Assembly: GCA_963730405.1 (NCBI GenBank)
Contig: CAVSRW010000001.1
Location: forward strand, 248,001 to 312,000
Direction: 5' to 3'
Length of the DNA: 64,000 bases
DNA from: Gaiellasilicea sp963730405
Lineage (GTDB): Bacteria > Actinomycetota > Thermoleophilia > Gaiellales > Gaiellaceae
Under the pieces are notes generated by a model. The model saw nothing but the letters and a program-made list of their open reading frames with translations, did no database searches and was not told the origin of the DNA. Below are positions 7,868 through 16,414 of the stretch, in pieces. Numbering within the stretch: the first letter of the stretch is position 1; the number at the start of each line of letters is the position of its first letter. The position numbers and the translations under genes were made by a program.

Positions 7868-10105
7868 CTAGTCCGCGAGCAGGCGCCGCAGCAGTGTCAG
7901 CGCCCCGGCCTTGTCGAGGTAGTCGTTCAGGTTGCCGCACTTCGGGCTCTGGACACAGCTGGGGCAGCCCTGCTCGCACGGGCAGCCGGCGAGCATCTTC
8001 GCGGTGTCCTCGACCCACCCTTCGAAGCGCTCGAAGCCGCGCTCGGTGATCCCGACGCCGCCGGCGTGGCCGTCGTAGACGAAGATCGTCGGCAGGCCGG
8101 TCTGCGGGTGGACGTTGGTCGAGAGGCCGCCGATGTCCCAGCGGTCGCACATCGCCCAGAGCGGCAGCAGCGCGATCAGCGAGTGCTCGGCCGCGTGGAG
8201 CGAGGAGAGGAGCTTCGGCATCTCCTCGAGCCCCTCCAGCTGGCGCGGCGTGGGGCAGAACCAGACGGCCTCGGTCTCGAAGCTCGTCTCGGGGAGATCG
8301 AGCGGGATCGTCTCGAGCGTGTCGCCGCCGCTGATCGACTTGCGCTGGTACGCGACGACACGCTCGGTGACGGAGACACGGCCGAAGACGAGCTCGAGTC
8401 CGAGCCGGCGCTCCGACCGCAGCGGCTCGACGATCTCGGTCGACGTCTCCTTCTTCGGCTGCGTGTACCAGTCGACCGTCGCCGGACTGACGAGGGCCGT
8501 CCGGGCGTCGACGTCGAGTCGCCGCACCAGGTGCTGCTCGCCGAGGTGGAGGTAGACGGCTCCGTCGTGCACCGTCGAGTACGCCCGTGAGCGCTCGACC
8601 GTCCCCAGCACGGTCCCCGTCTCCGCGTCGACGACCGTGAACGAATCCGGCTCGCCGGAGCGGAGCAGGACCCGCGCGGCCGGGTAGTCCTTTCCGGCCC
8701 AGACCCAGCCGGCGTCCGTGTGCTTGAGCTCCGGCAGCGTGGCGGCGCGCTCGAGCGCCTCCGGCCCCAGCGTCTCCGCGTCCCGCTCGTCGATCGGCCC
8801 TTCGAACGCGGCCGAGAGGACGTGTCCGTCGAGAACGCGCGGGTTCGAGTGGTCGAGGATCGCCGCCTCGACGGTGCGAGCGAGCAGTGTCTCGGGCTCG
8901 CGCATGAAGTACTGGTCGAGCGCGTCCTCGCTCGCGACGAGAACGGCGAGCCCCGGAGTCCGGCGCCCGGCGCGGCCCCACTGCTGCCGGAGCGAGGAGA
9001 CGGTGCCCGGGAAGCCGACGGAGATGGCGCAGTCGAGCGAGCCGATGTCGATGCCGAGCTCGAGCGCGTCGGTCGCGGTGACGCCGAGCAGCTCGCCCGC
9101 CATCAGCCGCCGCTCGATCTCGCGTCGCTGGCCCGGCGTGTAGCCGGCGCGATACGGGGCGAGGCGGGCCGCGAGCGCCGGCTCGAGCCGCTGCGACGCG
9201 AAGCGATGGATCAGCTCGACCGCCCGGCGGCTCTTGGCGAAGCAGATCGTCCGCTGCCCCGCCGAGACGAAGTCGGCGAGGAGGCGGGAGGCGTCGCCGA
9301 GCGAGCTCGCACGGACGCCGAGCTCGGGGTCGAGCAGCTCCGGGTTCCAGAGCGCGATCGTCCGCTCGGTCGCCGGCGCGGCGTCGCTGTCGACCACGAC
9401 GGCCGCCTCGCCCAGGAGCGACTCGGCCAGCTGGGCGGGGTTGGCGATCGTCGCCGAGGCGAGCACGAACTGCGGCTCCGAGCCGTACGCCCGAGCGAGC
9501 CTGCGCAGGCGGCGCAGGACGTTGGCGACGTGGGAGCCGAAGACGCCGCGGTAGACGTGCGCCTCGTCGACGACGACGTAGCGCAGGTTCGCGAGCACGT
9601 CGCCCCAGCGGTCGTGATGCGGGAGGACGCCGATGTGGAGCATGTCCGGGTTGGTCAGGATCGTGTTCGCCCACTTGCGGATCTGCCAGCGGCGCTCGCT
9701 CTCCGTGTCGCCGTCGTAGATCGCGGCCTTCACGCCCTTGACCCCGAACGCAGAGAGCGCGCGCGCCTGGTCCTGGGCGAGAGCCTTCGTCGGGTAGAGG
9801 TAGAGCGCGCGGCTCTTCGGCTCGCGCGCGAGCAGGTCGAGTACGGGCAGATTGAAGGCGAGGCTCTTGCCGCTCGCGGTGCTCGTCGTCACGATCGCGT
9901 TGCCGCCCGCGCGCAGCGCCTCCCAGGCCTCCGCCTGGTGGCGGTAGAGCGCGGTGATCCCCTGCGCGACGAGCGCCGAGGCGACCCGCGGATCGAGGTC
10001 GTCCGGGAACGGCTCCGTTCGGCCCGTCCGCGGCGGCTCGACCGAGAGGTGCGCCAGCTCCTCTCCCTTGAGGAGATCGAGCCAGGAAGGGCTGACGACG
10101 CTCAC
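7868..10105 (-). CDS. mrfA: DEAD/DEAH-box helicase with DUF1998 zinc-binding tail (MrfA/YprA-like)
   Basis: A 745-aa superfamily 2 helicase. Motif I is TSTASGKSLAF near residue 80, motif II VDEAH, motif III ASATI; helicase-C motifs include GITATDALELGID-type GVTATDALELGIDIG and QQWGRAGRR. The C-terminal DUF1998 region ends with four cysteines in GCPCEQGCPSCVQSPKCG, as in Bacillus subtilis MrfA, a 3'-5' helicase in mitomycin-lesion repair. The start is GTG 10105, with a TAGCGT -10 seven bases upstream, so the mRNA is probably leaderless. It is divergent from the thiamine operon. Confidence 0.9.
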   Translation of the reverse strand: MSVVSPSWLDLLKGEELAHLSVEPPRTGRTEPFPDDLDPRVASALVAQGITALYRHQAEAWEALRAGGNAIVTTSTASGKSLAFNLPVLDLLAREPKSRALYLYPTKALAQDQARALSAFGVKGVKAAIYDGDTESERRWQIRKWANTILTNPDMLHIGVLPHHDRWGDVLANLRYVVVDEAHVYRGVFGSHVANVLRRLRRLARAYGSEPQFVLASATIANPAQLAESLLGEAAVVVDSDAAPATERTIALWNPELLDPELGVRASSLGDASRLLADFVSAGQRTICFAKSRRAVELIHRFASQRLEPALAARLAPYRAGYTPGQRREIERRLMAGELLGVTATDALELGIDIGSLDCAISVGFPGTVSSLRQQWGRAGRRTPGLAVLVASEDALDQYFMREPETLLARTVEAAILDHSNPRVLDGHVLSAAFEGPIDERDAETLGPEALERAATLPELKHTDAGWVWAGKDYPAARVLLRSGEPDSFTVVDAETGTVLGTVERSRAYSTVHDGAVYLHLGEQHLVRRLDVDARTALVSPATVDWYTQPKKETSTEIVEPLRSERRLGLELVFGRVSVTERVVAYQRKSISGGDTLETIPLDLPETSFETEAVWFCPTPRQLEGLEEMPKLLSSLHAAEHSLIALLPLWAMCDRWDIGGLSTNVHPQTGLPTIFVYDGHAGGVGITERGFERFEGWVEDTAKMLAGCPCEQGCPSCVQSPKCGNLNDYLDKAGALTLLRRLLAD

Positions 10106-10111
10106 AGCTCC

Positions 10112-10118
10112 TACGCTA
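10112..10118. promoter_or_regulatory. Symmetric -10 element shared by mrfA and the thiamine operon
   Basis: The heptamer TACGCTA gives TACGCT on the plus strand, with transcription expected near 10124 at the start of the TPP aptamer, and TAGCGT on the minus strand, 7 nt before the mrfA GTG. One TANNNTA block can thus serve as -10 in both directions. No good -35 was seen on either side. Confidence 0.45.
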
Positions 10119-10124
10119 GCCTTC

Positions 10125-10206
10125 GCTCCGATCTACCGGGGTGCCCCGAGCGGGGCTGAGATCACACCCGTCGAACCTGATCCGGCTCGTACCGGCGAAG
10201 GGAGTT
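10125..10206 (+). ncRNA. TPP riboswitch (THI element) of the thiD operon
   Basis: Conserved core blocks are in order and at normal spacing: CGGGGTGCCC near 10137-10146, GGCTGAGATCACACCCG (10154-10170), GAACCTGATCCGG (10173-10185), then CCGGCGAAGGGAG (10192-10204). CTCC near the 5' end (10126-10129) can pair with GGAG (10201-10204) to close P1. GGGAG at the 3' end is also the likely Shine-Dalgarno site of thiD, four bases before its GTG, so ligand binding would hide it: a translational OFF switch inferred from layout. Confidence 0.93.
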
Positions 10207-10208
10207 GA

Positions 10209-10988
10209 GTGGTACCGCGCGCACTGACGATCGCCACGTCCGACTCGGGCGGGGGAGCAGGGATCCAGGCCGACCTGAAGGCGTTCGCCGCCGCCGGTGC
10301 GCACGGCTCGAGCGTGCTCGTGGCGCTGACGGCGCAGAACACGACCGCCGTGACGGCGGTGCACGAGCTGCCGCCGGACTTCATCCGAGCGCAACTGGAC
10401 GCGGTCTTCGACGACATCGGCGTCGATGCCGCAAAGACGGGGATGCTCTTCTCGCGGACGATCATCGAGGCGGTGGCCGAGTTCCTGGAGAGCCATCCCG
10501 TCCCGCTCGTCGTCGACCCCGTCTTGATCGCCAGCTCGGGTGCGCAGCTGCTCCAGGACGACGCCGTCGAGACGCTGATCGGGCGGCTCTTCCCGCTGGC
10601 GGCGGTCGTGACGCCGAACCTGCCCGAGGCCGAGGCGCTGACGGGGCTGCGCGGTGCGCCGCGGCGCGAGCTCGCCGAGCGGCTCGTGGAGCTTGGTGCG
10701 CCGGCCGCCCTCGTCACCGGCGGCCACGGTGAGACGGCCGTCGACCATCTCTTCGACGGCCGCGAGCATCTCGAGCTCCAGGTCGAGCGCCACGACGTGG
10801 CGGCGACCCACGGTGCCGGGTGCACGCACTCGGCGACACTCGCTGCGCTTCTCGCTCGAGGGCTTCCGCTCGCCGAGGCGGCCGGCGGCGCGGCGGCCGC
10901 AGCATCGGCGGCGGTCCGCAACGGCCTCGTCGAGATCGGCGCCGGCGAGGGGCCCGTAGACGCTCTCGACGTGAGAGGACGGCGATGA
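10209..10988 (+). CDS. thiD: Hydroxymethylpyrimidine / phosphomethylpyrimidine kinase
   Basis: Phosphorylates HMP to HMP-P and HMP-PP for thiamine synthesis (259 aa). N-terminal SDSGGGAGIQADLKA binds HMP and the nucleotide; LVVDPVL and the anion-hole motif THGAGCTHSA near residue 205 complete the ribokinase-like active site. GTG 10209 directly follows the TPP aptamer. It overlaps thiM by 4 bp. With ThiM and ThiE but no ThiC or ThiG here, the operon looks aimed at salvage of thiamine moieties. Confidence 0.95.
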   Translation: MVPRALTIATSDSGGGAGIQADLKAFAAAGAHGSSVLVALTAQNTTAVTAVHELPPDFIRAQLDAVFDDIGVDAAKTGMLFSRTIIEAVAEFLESHPVPLVVDPVLIASSGAQLLQDDAVETLIGRLFPLAAVVTPNLPEAEALTGLRGAPRRELAERLVELGAPAALVTGGHGETAVDHLFDGREHLELQVERHDVAATHGAGCTHSATLAALLARGLPLAEAAGGAAAAASAAVRNGLVEIGAGEGPVDALDVRGRR

Positions 10989-11776
10989 CAATCGACCCCG
11001 GCTCGACCCTCGGTGCGATCCGCGAGCGCAGGCCGCTCGTCCACAACATCACCAACTACGTCGTCATGAACGAGACGGCGAACGCGATCCTCGCGCTCGG
11101 CGCGCTCCCCGTGATGGCGCATGCCGAGGAGGAGGTGGCGGAGATGGTCGGGCTCGCGGGCGCGCTCGTCCTCAACATCGGCACCCTCTCCGAGCGCTGG
11201 ATCGAGGCGATGATCGTCGCCGGGAAGGAGGCGAACGCGCGCGGCGTACCGATCGTGCTCGACCCGGTCGGCGCCGGCGCGACCACGTATCGAACGCGGA
11301 CGGCACAACGGTTGCTGGGCGAGCTCGACGTCGCGGTGCTGCGCGGGAACGCCGGCGAGGTCGCGACGCTCGTCGGCGTCGAGGCGGAGGTGCGCGGGGT
11401 CGAGTCGGTCGGGGCCGGGGGCGACCCGGCCGAGTTGGCGCGCGAGGCGGCTCGGACGCTCGGGCTGGTCGCGTCGGTCACGGGAGCCGTCGACCACGTC
11501 TCCGACGGCGAGCGGTCCGCCGCGATCGCCAACGGCCACGAGCTGATGGCCTCGATCACGGGCACCGGCTGCATGTCGACGGCGATCACCGGCTGCTTTC
11601 TGGCGGCGCAGGACGACTCGTTCATCGCCGCCGTCGAGGCGCTCGTCGCCTTCGGCGTGGCCGGGGAAGACGCTGCCGCCGGAGCGAGTGGCCCGGGCAG
11701 CTTCCACGTCGCGCTCTACGACGCGCTCGCGGGGCTCGAGCCGGCGACCCTGAGCTCGCGGGCGAAGGTGTCGTGA
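10985..11776 (+). CDS. thiM: Hydroxyethylthiazole kinase
   Basis: Phosphorylates the thiazole alcohol (THZ) so it can be joined to HMP-PP. The 263-aa protein shows PLVHNITNYVVMNETANAIL at the N-terminus, LDPVGAGAT near residue 93, and the catalytic-cysteine motif TGTGCMSTA near residue 196, all typical of ThiM. ATG 10985 overlaps thiD and the stop overlaps the thiE start (GTGTCGTGA context), giving tight coupling. ThiM is a salvage enzyme, which sets the role of the operon. Confidence 0.95.
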   Translation: MTIDPGSTLGAIRERRPLVHNITNYVVMNETANAILALGALPVMAHAEEEVAEMVGLAGALVLNIGTLSERWIEAMIVAGKEANARGVPIVLDPVGAGATTYRTRTAQRLLGELDVAVLRGNAGEVATLVGVEAEVRGVESVGAGGDPAELAREAARTLGLVASVTGAVDHVSDGERSAAIANGHELMASITGTGCMSTAITGCFLAAQDDSFIAAVEALVAFGVAGEDAAAGASGPGSFHVALYDALAGLEPATLSSRAKVS

Positions 11777-12321
11777 GGCTGCATGCGCTCGTGGCGGACG
11801 AGGAGACCGCGCGCCGTGCGGCCGCCGGCGGCGCCACGGTCGTCCAGCTCCGGCTCAAGGGCGCGCCGACCGCAGACGTCGTCGCGCTGGGCCGCGCGCT
11901 CGCGGATCTCGACGCCGAGCTGGTCGTCAACGACGACGTCGACGCGGCGCTCGCGCTCGGCGTCGGCGTCCATCTCGGCCAGGGCGACCCCGGGATCGAG
12001 CTGGCGCGGCAGGCCGGCATTCGCGTCGGGGTCTCGGTGACGACACGGCGCGAGGCCGCGGTCGCCGAGTACTCCGGCGCAACCTACCTCGGAGCCGGCC
12101 CGGTCTGGGAGACGCCGTCGAAGCCTGACGCCGCGCCGGCGATCGGCCTCGACGGGCTGCGGGACGTCTGCCTTGCGGTCTCGATCCCGGTCGTCGCCAT
12201 CGGCGGGATCGACTCCTCGAACGCCGCCGATTGCATCCGTGCAGGCGCCTCCGGGGTGGCGGTGATCCGCGCGGTCGCCGAGATCGAGGCGCTCCGGGCG
12301 GCGGTCGATGAAGCTCTCTGA
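11773..12321 (+). CDS. thiE: Thiamine-phosphate synthase
   Basis: Condenses HMP-PP with THZ-P to thiamine phosphate. At 182 aa it is shorter than the usual ~210, but the TIM-barrel motifs are present: VVQLRLKG for the pyrophosphate, VNDDVDAALALGVGVHLGQGD, GVSVTT, YLGAGPVWETPSKPDA and VAIGGID. The GTG start (11773) is inside the thiM stop; the gene overlaps thiL by 14 bp. The shortening is mainly at the N-terminus before QLR. Confidence 0.93.
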   Translation: MRLHALVADEETARRAAAGGATVVQLRLKGAPTADVVALGRALADLDAELVVNDDVDAALALGVGVHLGQGDPGIELARQAGIRVGVSVTTRREAAVAEYSGATYLGAGPVWETPSKPDAAPAIGLDGLRDVCLAVSIPVVAIGGIDSSNAADCIRAGASGVAVIRAVAEIEALRAAVDEAL

Positions 12322-13120
12322 GGCCGGCGAGCTCGGCGTCCTGCACGAGCTCGAGTCGCGCGGCCTGATCCAGGGCACGCAGCACGACGCCGCGCAGCTT
12401 TCCGACGGCGTCGTCGTCACGCAGGACGCGCTCGTCGAAGGCGTCCACTTCCGGCTCGACTGGCTCTCGTGGCGCGAGCTCGGGTTCCGCGCCGCGGCGG
12501 TCAACATCAGCGACCTGGCGGCCTCTGCGGCCCGGCCGGAGGCGCTCCTCGTCACCCTTGCCGCGCCGCCCGACGTGCAGGTCGAGCAGGTGGTGGAGCT
12601 CTACAAGGGCATCGCTGCGGCCGGTGTGCCGGTGCGCGGCGGCGACACGACCCGCGCGGACGGGATCGTCCTCAGCGTCACCGCCGTCGGCCGTTCCGAC
12701 CGCGTCCCCGGTCGGGCCGGCGCGCGGCCGGGTGACGCCGTCGTCGTCACCGGCCCGCTCGGTGCGGCCGGGGCGGCTTTCCGCCAGCGGGGCTACCTGC
12801 GCCCGCCGATCCGGATCGAAGAGGGTCTTCGGCTCGGCTCCGTCGCGAGCGCGATGCTGGATGTCTCGGACGGGCTCGCCGTCGACGCCGGCCACATCGC
12901 GCGCCGCTCCGGCTGCCGAGTCGTGATCGACCTCGACGCTGTGCCCCTCGCCGGCACTGTCGACGACCTCGGCTTCGGCGAGGACTTCGAGCTGCTCGCG
13001 ACGACGCCCGATCCGCTCGACTTCCCCGTGATCGGCCGCTGCGAGGAGGGCGAGGGGGTGCTGCTGACGCGCGGGGGCGAGCCCTACGAGCTCCGCGGCT
13101 ACGAGCACTTCACCGCCTAG
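12308..13120 (+). CDS. thiL: Thiamine-monophosphate kinase
   Basis: Makes the cofactor TPP from thiamine phosphate (270 aa; the family is often 310-340). Motifs include TQDALVEGVHFR, AAVNISDLAASAARP, GGDTT and the late LDVSDGLAVDAGHIA. The first metal-binding loop, normally GDDAA, reads TQHDAAQL, an unusual variant. With ThiDME it makes a complete path from HMP and THZ to TPP. The stop lies in a palindrome (13113-13124) and is 5 bp from the convergent thioredoxin stop. Confidence 0.92.
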   Translation: MKLSEAGELGVLHELESRGLIQGTQHDAAQLSDGVVVTQDALVEGVHFRLDWLSWRELGFRAAAVNISDLAASAARPEALLVTLAAPPDVQVEQVVELYKGIAAAGVPVRGGDTTRADGIVLSVTAVGRSDRVPGRAGARPGDAVVVTGPLGAAGAAFRQRGYLRPPIRIEEGLRLGSVASAMLDVSDGLAVDAGHIARRSGCRVVIDLDAVPLAGTVDDLGFGEDFELLATTPDPLDFPVIGRCEEGEGVLLTRGGEPYELRGYEHFTA

Positions 13121-13124
13121 GCGG
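13113..13124. terminator. Short palindrome at the thiL/thioredoxin junction
   Basis: CCGCCTAGGCGG is a perfect 12-bp palindrome that contains the thiL TAG. It could act as a weak bidirectional hairpin end, but it has no T-tract and may simply reflect Ala-stop codons meeting. Confidence 0.3.
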
Positions 13125-13442
13125 CTACGCGTCGGGCAGCCACTCCTCGAACGCGCGCTCGAAGTGGCCGCGCGGGCGGGCACCCACGACCATCGCCCTC
13201 GGCTCCCCGTCGGCGAACAGGATCACCGTCGGCAGCGACAGGACGCCGTAGCGGCCTGGCACGGCGAGGTGCTCGTCGATGTCGATCCGGACGAGCCGGA
13301 CGCCGCGCTCGGCCGCGATCGCCTCCAGGAGCGGCTCGATCGCCTTGCACGGCTTGCACCAGGGTGCCCAGAAGTCGACGATCGTCGGGCCGGGCGCGGC
13401 GAGCACCTCCGCCTCGAAGGTGGCGTCGGTCACCTCCCTCAC
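13125..13442 (-). CDS. trxA: Thioredoxin
   Basis: A 105-aa thioredoxin with the redox motif FWAPWCKPCKAIEP (residues ~23-36; active site WCKPC instead of the canonical WCGPC), the cis-proline region LSLPTVILFADG and the C-terminal helix. It reduces protein disulfides in the cytoplasm. The GTG start (13442) overlaps the stop of the upstream glycosyltransferase gene (GTGA), so the two are translationally coupled. The Lys in the active-site dipeptide may shift redox potential; this is inference. Confidence 0.9.
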   Translation of the reverse strand: MREVTDATFEAEVLAAPGPTIVDFWAPWCKPCKAIEPLLEAIAAERGVRLVRIDIDEHLAVPGRYGVLSLPTVILFADGEPRAMVVGARPRGHFERAFEEWLPDA

Positions 13443-14155
13443 AGCGTGCCCCGCAGCGCGGCCAGCCGGAGCAGCGGCACCTTCCAGATCGCCTCGAGCA
13501 CGATCGCCCGAGACATCTTCGAGCCGCCGACGACGCGGTCGGCGAACCGGATCGGGATCTCGACGACGCGGAACCCCTTCCGCGACGCGCGGTAGGTCAG
13601 CTCGATCTGGAACGCATAGCCCCGCGAGCGGACCTCGCCGAGCGGGAGCGCCTCCAGGACCGCACGGCGGAAGCACTTGAAGCCGCCCGTGAGGTCGCGC
13701 ACCGGGACGCCGAGGACGAGGCGGGCGTAGAGCGAGCCGCCCCAGGAGATCGCGCGCCGGATCGCGCCCCAGTTCTCGACCCCTCCGCCGGGCACGTACC
13801 GCGAGCCGAGCACGAGATCGGCGTCCGCTGCGGCCGCGACCAGCCGCGGCACGTCCTGCGGGTCGTGCGAGAAGTCGCAGTCCATCTCGACGATCAGCTC
13901 CGCGTCCGTCTCGAGCGCCCGCCGAAAGCCGGCGAGGTACGCCGGTCCGAGTCCCTCCTTGCGCGGCCGGTGCAGCACCTCGACCGCGTCGAGCTCGGCC
14001 GCCAGCCGGTCGGCCAGCTCGCCGGTGCCGTCGGGGGAGTTGTCGTCGATCACGAGCACGCGGTCGTCCGGGCCGAGCACGTCGACGAGCGCCCGCAGCA
14101 TCGGCTCGAGGTTCTCGCGCTCGTTGTAGGTGGGGAGGCAGACATAGGTCCGCAC
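13439..14155 (-). CDS. Dolichol/polyprenol-phosphate mannose synthase-like glycosyltransferase (GT2)
   Basis: Transfers a hexose, probably mannose, from GDP-sugar to polyprenyl phosphate at the membrane. The GT-A fold is visible: LPTYNERENLEPML at the N-terminus, VIDDNSPDGTGELAD, then the metal-binding EMDCDFSHDP and the acceptor-side GSRYVPGGGVENW. No C-terminal membrane segments follow, matching single-domain Dpm1/Ppm1 enzymes. GTG 14155 starts just before the conserved TYVCLPTYNE; in-frame GTGs at 14182 and 14185 are alternatives, but they would overlap the divergent polX start. Confidence 0.85.
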   Translation of the reverse strand: MRTYVCLPTYNERENLEPMLRALVDVLGPDDRVLVIDDNSPDGTGELADRLAAELDAVEVLHRPRKEGLGPAYLAGFRRALETDAELIVEMDCDFSHDPQDVPRLVAAAADADLVLGSRYVPGGGVENWGAIRRAISWGGSLYARLVLGVPVRDLTGGFKCFRRAVLEALPLGEVRSRGYAFQIELTYRASRKGFRVVEIPIRFADRVVGGSKMSRAIVLEAIWKVPLLRLAALRGTL

Positions 14156-14160
14156 CTCCG

Positions 14161-14166
14161 TATCAT
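14161..14166 (+). promoter_or_regulatory. -10 element of polX (probable leaderless transcript)
   Basis: TATCAT matches the -10 consensus at five of six positions and ends 8 nt before the polX GTG at 14175, so transcription would begin at or next to the start codon. No ribosome-binding site is seen. Confidence 0.45.
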
Positions 14167-14174
14167 CGCTAGCG

Positions 14175-15881
14175 GTGGCCACCACACTGCCGAGGAACGA
14201 CGAGCTGGCCGACCAGCTCGAGCTGCTCGCCGACCTGAGCGAGCTCGAGGGCGAGGACTCCTTCCGCGTCCTCGCCTACCGGCGTGCGGCGACGCGGATC
14301 CGGGAGACGGGCGGCCCGGTCGCCCAGCTCGCGCTCGAGGGGAAGGCGAAGGAGCTCTCCGGGATCGGCAAGACGATCGAGGACAAGATCGTGCAGATCG
14401 TCGAGAAGGGCGAGATGGAGGCGCTGACGAAGCGGAAGGCGCTCGTGCCCGAGGAGGTGGTCAAGTTCATGCGGCTGCCCGGGCTGGGGCCGAAGACCGC
14501 GCGCCGGATCTGGAAGGAGCTCGGCGTCACCACGATCGCGGAGCTGAAGGAGGCGGCCGAGCAGGAGCGGCTCCGCGCTCTCACGGGCCTCGGCGCGAAG
14601 AGCGAGGAGAAGATCCTGAAGGCGCTCGCAGAGGAGCCGAAGGACCCGCGCGAGTCGCGGCGGCTGCTCGGCGACGGCCTGCCCTTCCTGCTCTCGCTCG
14701 TCGAGGAGCTGCGTGCGCACCCGGCGGCGGTCAAGGTCTCCGAGGCCGGCTCGGCGCGCCGCAGGCGTGAGACGTTCCGCGACCTCGACGTGATCGCGAC
14801 CTCGACCGACCCGCCCGCGCTGATCGAGGCCTTCACCTCCCGCGAAAACGTCGCCGACGTGATCGCGAAGGGGGACACCAAGGCGACCGTGCTCACGAAC
14901 GAGGGCTTCCGGCTCGACCTGCGCGTCGTCCCGCCCGAGAGCTACGGCAACCTGCTCCAGCACTTCACCGGCTCGAAGGAGCACAACGTCGCGCTGCGCG
15001 AGGACGCCGTCCGGCGCGGCTTCAGCGTCTCCGAGTACTCGGTCACGAACGTCGAGACGGGCGAGGAGTTCACGGCGGCGGACGAGGAGGAGCTGTACGC
15101 CCACCTCGGCTACGCATACATCCCGCCCGAGTTGCGCGAGAACGGCGGCGAGCTGGCCGCGGCGCGCAAGGGCGAGCTGCCCGAGCTCGTCGAGCGCTCC
15201 GACCTGCGCGGTGACCTCCACTCGCACTCGACGTGGTCGGACGGCAAGGCCACGATCGAGCAGATGGCGCTGGCCGCGCAGGCGCTCGGGCACGAGTACC
15301 TCGCGCTGTGCGACCACGCTCAGCGCCTCCGCGACGGACGCCTGCAGGCGCAGTGGGAGGAGATCGAGGCGCTCAACGAGCGGCTCGCCCCGTTCCGGAT
15401 CCTGAAGGGGATCGAGGTCAACATCCGGGCGAACGGCGAGCTCGACGTCGTCGACGAGCTGCTCGCGCCGCTCGACTGGGTGATGGCTTCGGTGCACACG
15501 AGCTTCGACAAGGATCCGACCGAGCGGGCGCTCAACGCGATGCAGAGCCCGCACGTCGACTGCATCGGCCACCTGACGAGCAGGCGGATCGGCGTCCGCA
15601 GCCCGTCCACGATCGAGGTCGAGAAGGTGGTCGAGGGCGCGCTCTCCACGGGCACGTTCCTCGAGATCAACTCGCAGCCCGACCGGCTCGACCTCCGCGA
15701 TGCGAACGCGCGGCTGGCGGGCGAGGCGGGGCTGATGCTGACGATCTCGAGCGACGGCCACTCGACGAAGGCGCTCCGCTATGTCGACCTCGGCGTCGCT
15801 CAGGCCCGGCGCGCGTGGCTGACGAAGGAGCAGATCCTGAACACGCGCCCCTGGCACGAGATCGAGCAGCTCCTGAAGTGA
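14175..15881 (+). CDS. polX: DNA polymerase X family protein with PHP domain
   Basis: Repair polymerase/3'-5' exonuclease of 568 aa. Residues 1-130 carry helix-hairpin-helix DNA-binding repeats (LSGIGKTIEDKI, LPGLGPKTARRI), residues ~190-260 the Pol X palm (GSARRRRETFRDLDV, with two catalytic Asp, then FRLDLRVV for the third), and residues ~345-560 the C-terminal PHP phosphoesterase (RGDLHSHSTWSDG, LALCDHA, DCIGHL). In bacteria it acts in base-excision repair. GTG 14175 overlaps alternative starts of the divergent mannose synthase. The stop overlaps the next start (GTGA). Confidence 0.93.
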   Translation: MATTLPRNDELADQLELLADLSELEGEDSFRVLAYRRAATRIRETGGPVAQLALEGKAKELSGIGKTIEDKIVQIVEKGEMEALTKRKALVPEEVVKFMRLPGLGPKTARRIWKELGVTTIAELKEAAEQERLRALTGLGAKSEEKILKALAEEPKDPRESRRLLGDGLPFLLSLVEELRAHPAAVKVSEAGSARRRRETFRDLDVIATSTDPPALIEAFTSRENVADVIAKGDTKATVLTNEGFRLDLRVVPPESYGNLLQHFTGSKEHNVALREDAVRRGFSVSEYSVTNVETGEEFTAADEEELYAHLGYAYIPPELRENGGELAAARKGELPELVERSDLRGDLHSHSTWSDGKATIEQMALAAQALGHEYLALCDHAQRLRDGRLQAQWEEIEALNERLAPFRILKGIEVNIRANGELDVVDELLAPLDWVMASVHTSFDKDPTERALNAMQSPHVDCIGHLTSRRIGVRSPSTIEVEKVVEGALSTGTFLEINSQPDRLDLRDANARLAGEAGLMLTISSDGHSTKALRYVDLGVAQARRAWLTKEQILNTRPWHEIEQLLK

Positions 15882-16414
15882 GCGAGCAGCCGGGCCGTAC
15901 GGCGCTCGTCGTGCTGCTCGACGAGCTTGCTCCGGCCGTTGCGGCCGCGCGTGCGGAGCTCGACCCCGTCGGCGCCCGCCGCATCGGCCTGCACGTCACG
16001 CTGCTGCATCCGTTCATCGCCAGAGCTGCCCTCACGGCTGTCGACGTCGCCGGTCTACGCGCTTTCTTCGCCGATCGGGCGCTCGCTCCGTTCTCGCTCT
16101 CCCGTGTGCTCGAGTTTCCGGACGTCGTTGCATACGCGGCACCGGAGCCTGCGGTCGGGCTGGAGGAGCTGACTCGCGCGGTGTGGGACGAGTTTCCCGA
16201 CTTCCCGCCGTACGGCGGCACAGTCGATCGGCCGGTGCCGCATGCGACGCTCGTTTCGTACTCGCGTGTGGACGCGAGCCTGGCGCAGGTGCGAGCCCGC
16301 TTGGAGCCCGCGCTTCCCGCCCGCTGTGCGCCAACCTCTGTGTCGCTGGTCGAGGAGTACGAGCCAGATCGTTGGCGGGAGCTCGAGCGACTACCGCTCG
16401 GGGCCCCTGCATGA
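15878..16414 (+). CDS. 2'-5' RNA ligase / cyclic phosphodiesterase-like protein
   Basis: Member of the 2H phosphoesterase superfamily (178 aa), recognised by two H-x-T motifs: HVTLLHPF near residue 38 and PHATLVSY near residue 123. Family members open or form 2',3'-cyclic phosphate and 2'-5' bonds in RNA or nucleotides; the true substrate is unknown. GTG 15878 overlaps the polX stop and its own TGA overlaps the decarboxylase ATG, placing it in the middle of a three-gene operon. Confidence 0.78.
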   Translation: MSEQPGRTALVVLLDELAPAVAAARAELDPVGARRIGLHVTLLHPFIARAALTAVDVAGLRAFFADRALAPFSLSRVLEFPDVVAYAAPEPAVGLEELTRAVWDEFPDFPPYGGTVDRPVPHATLVSYSRVDASLAQVRARLEPALPARCAPTSVSLVEEYEPDRWRELERLPLGAPA

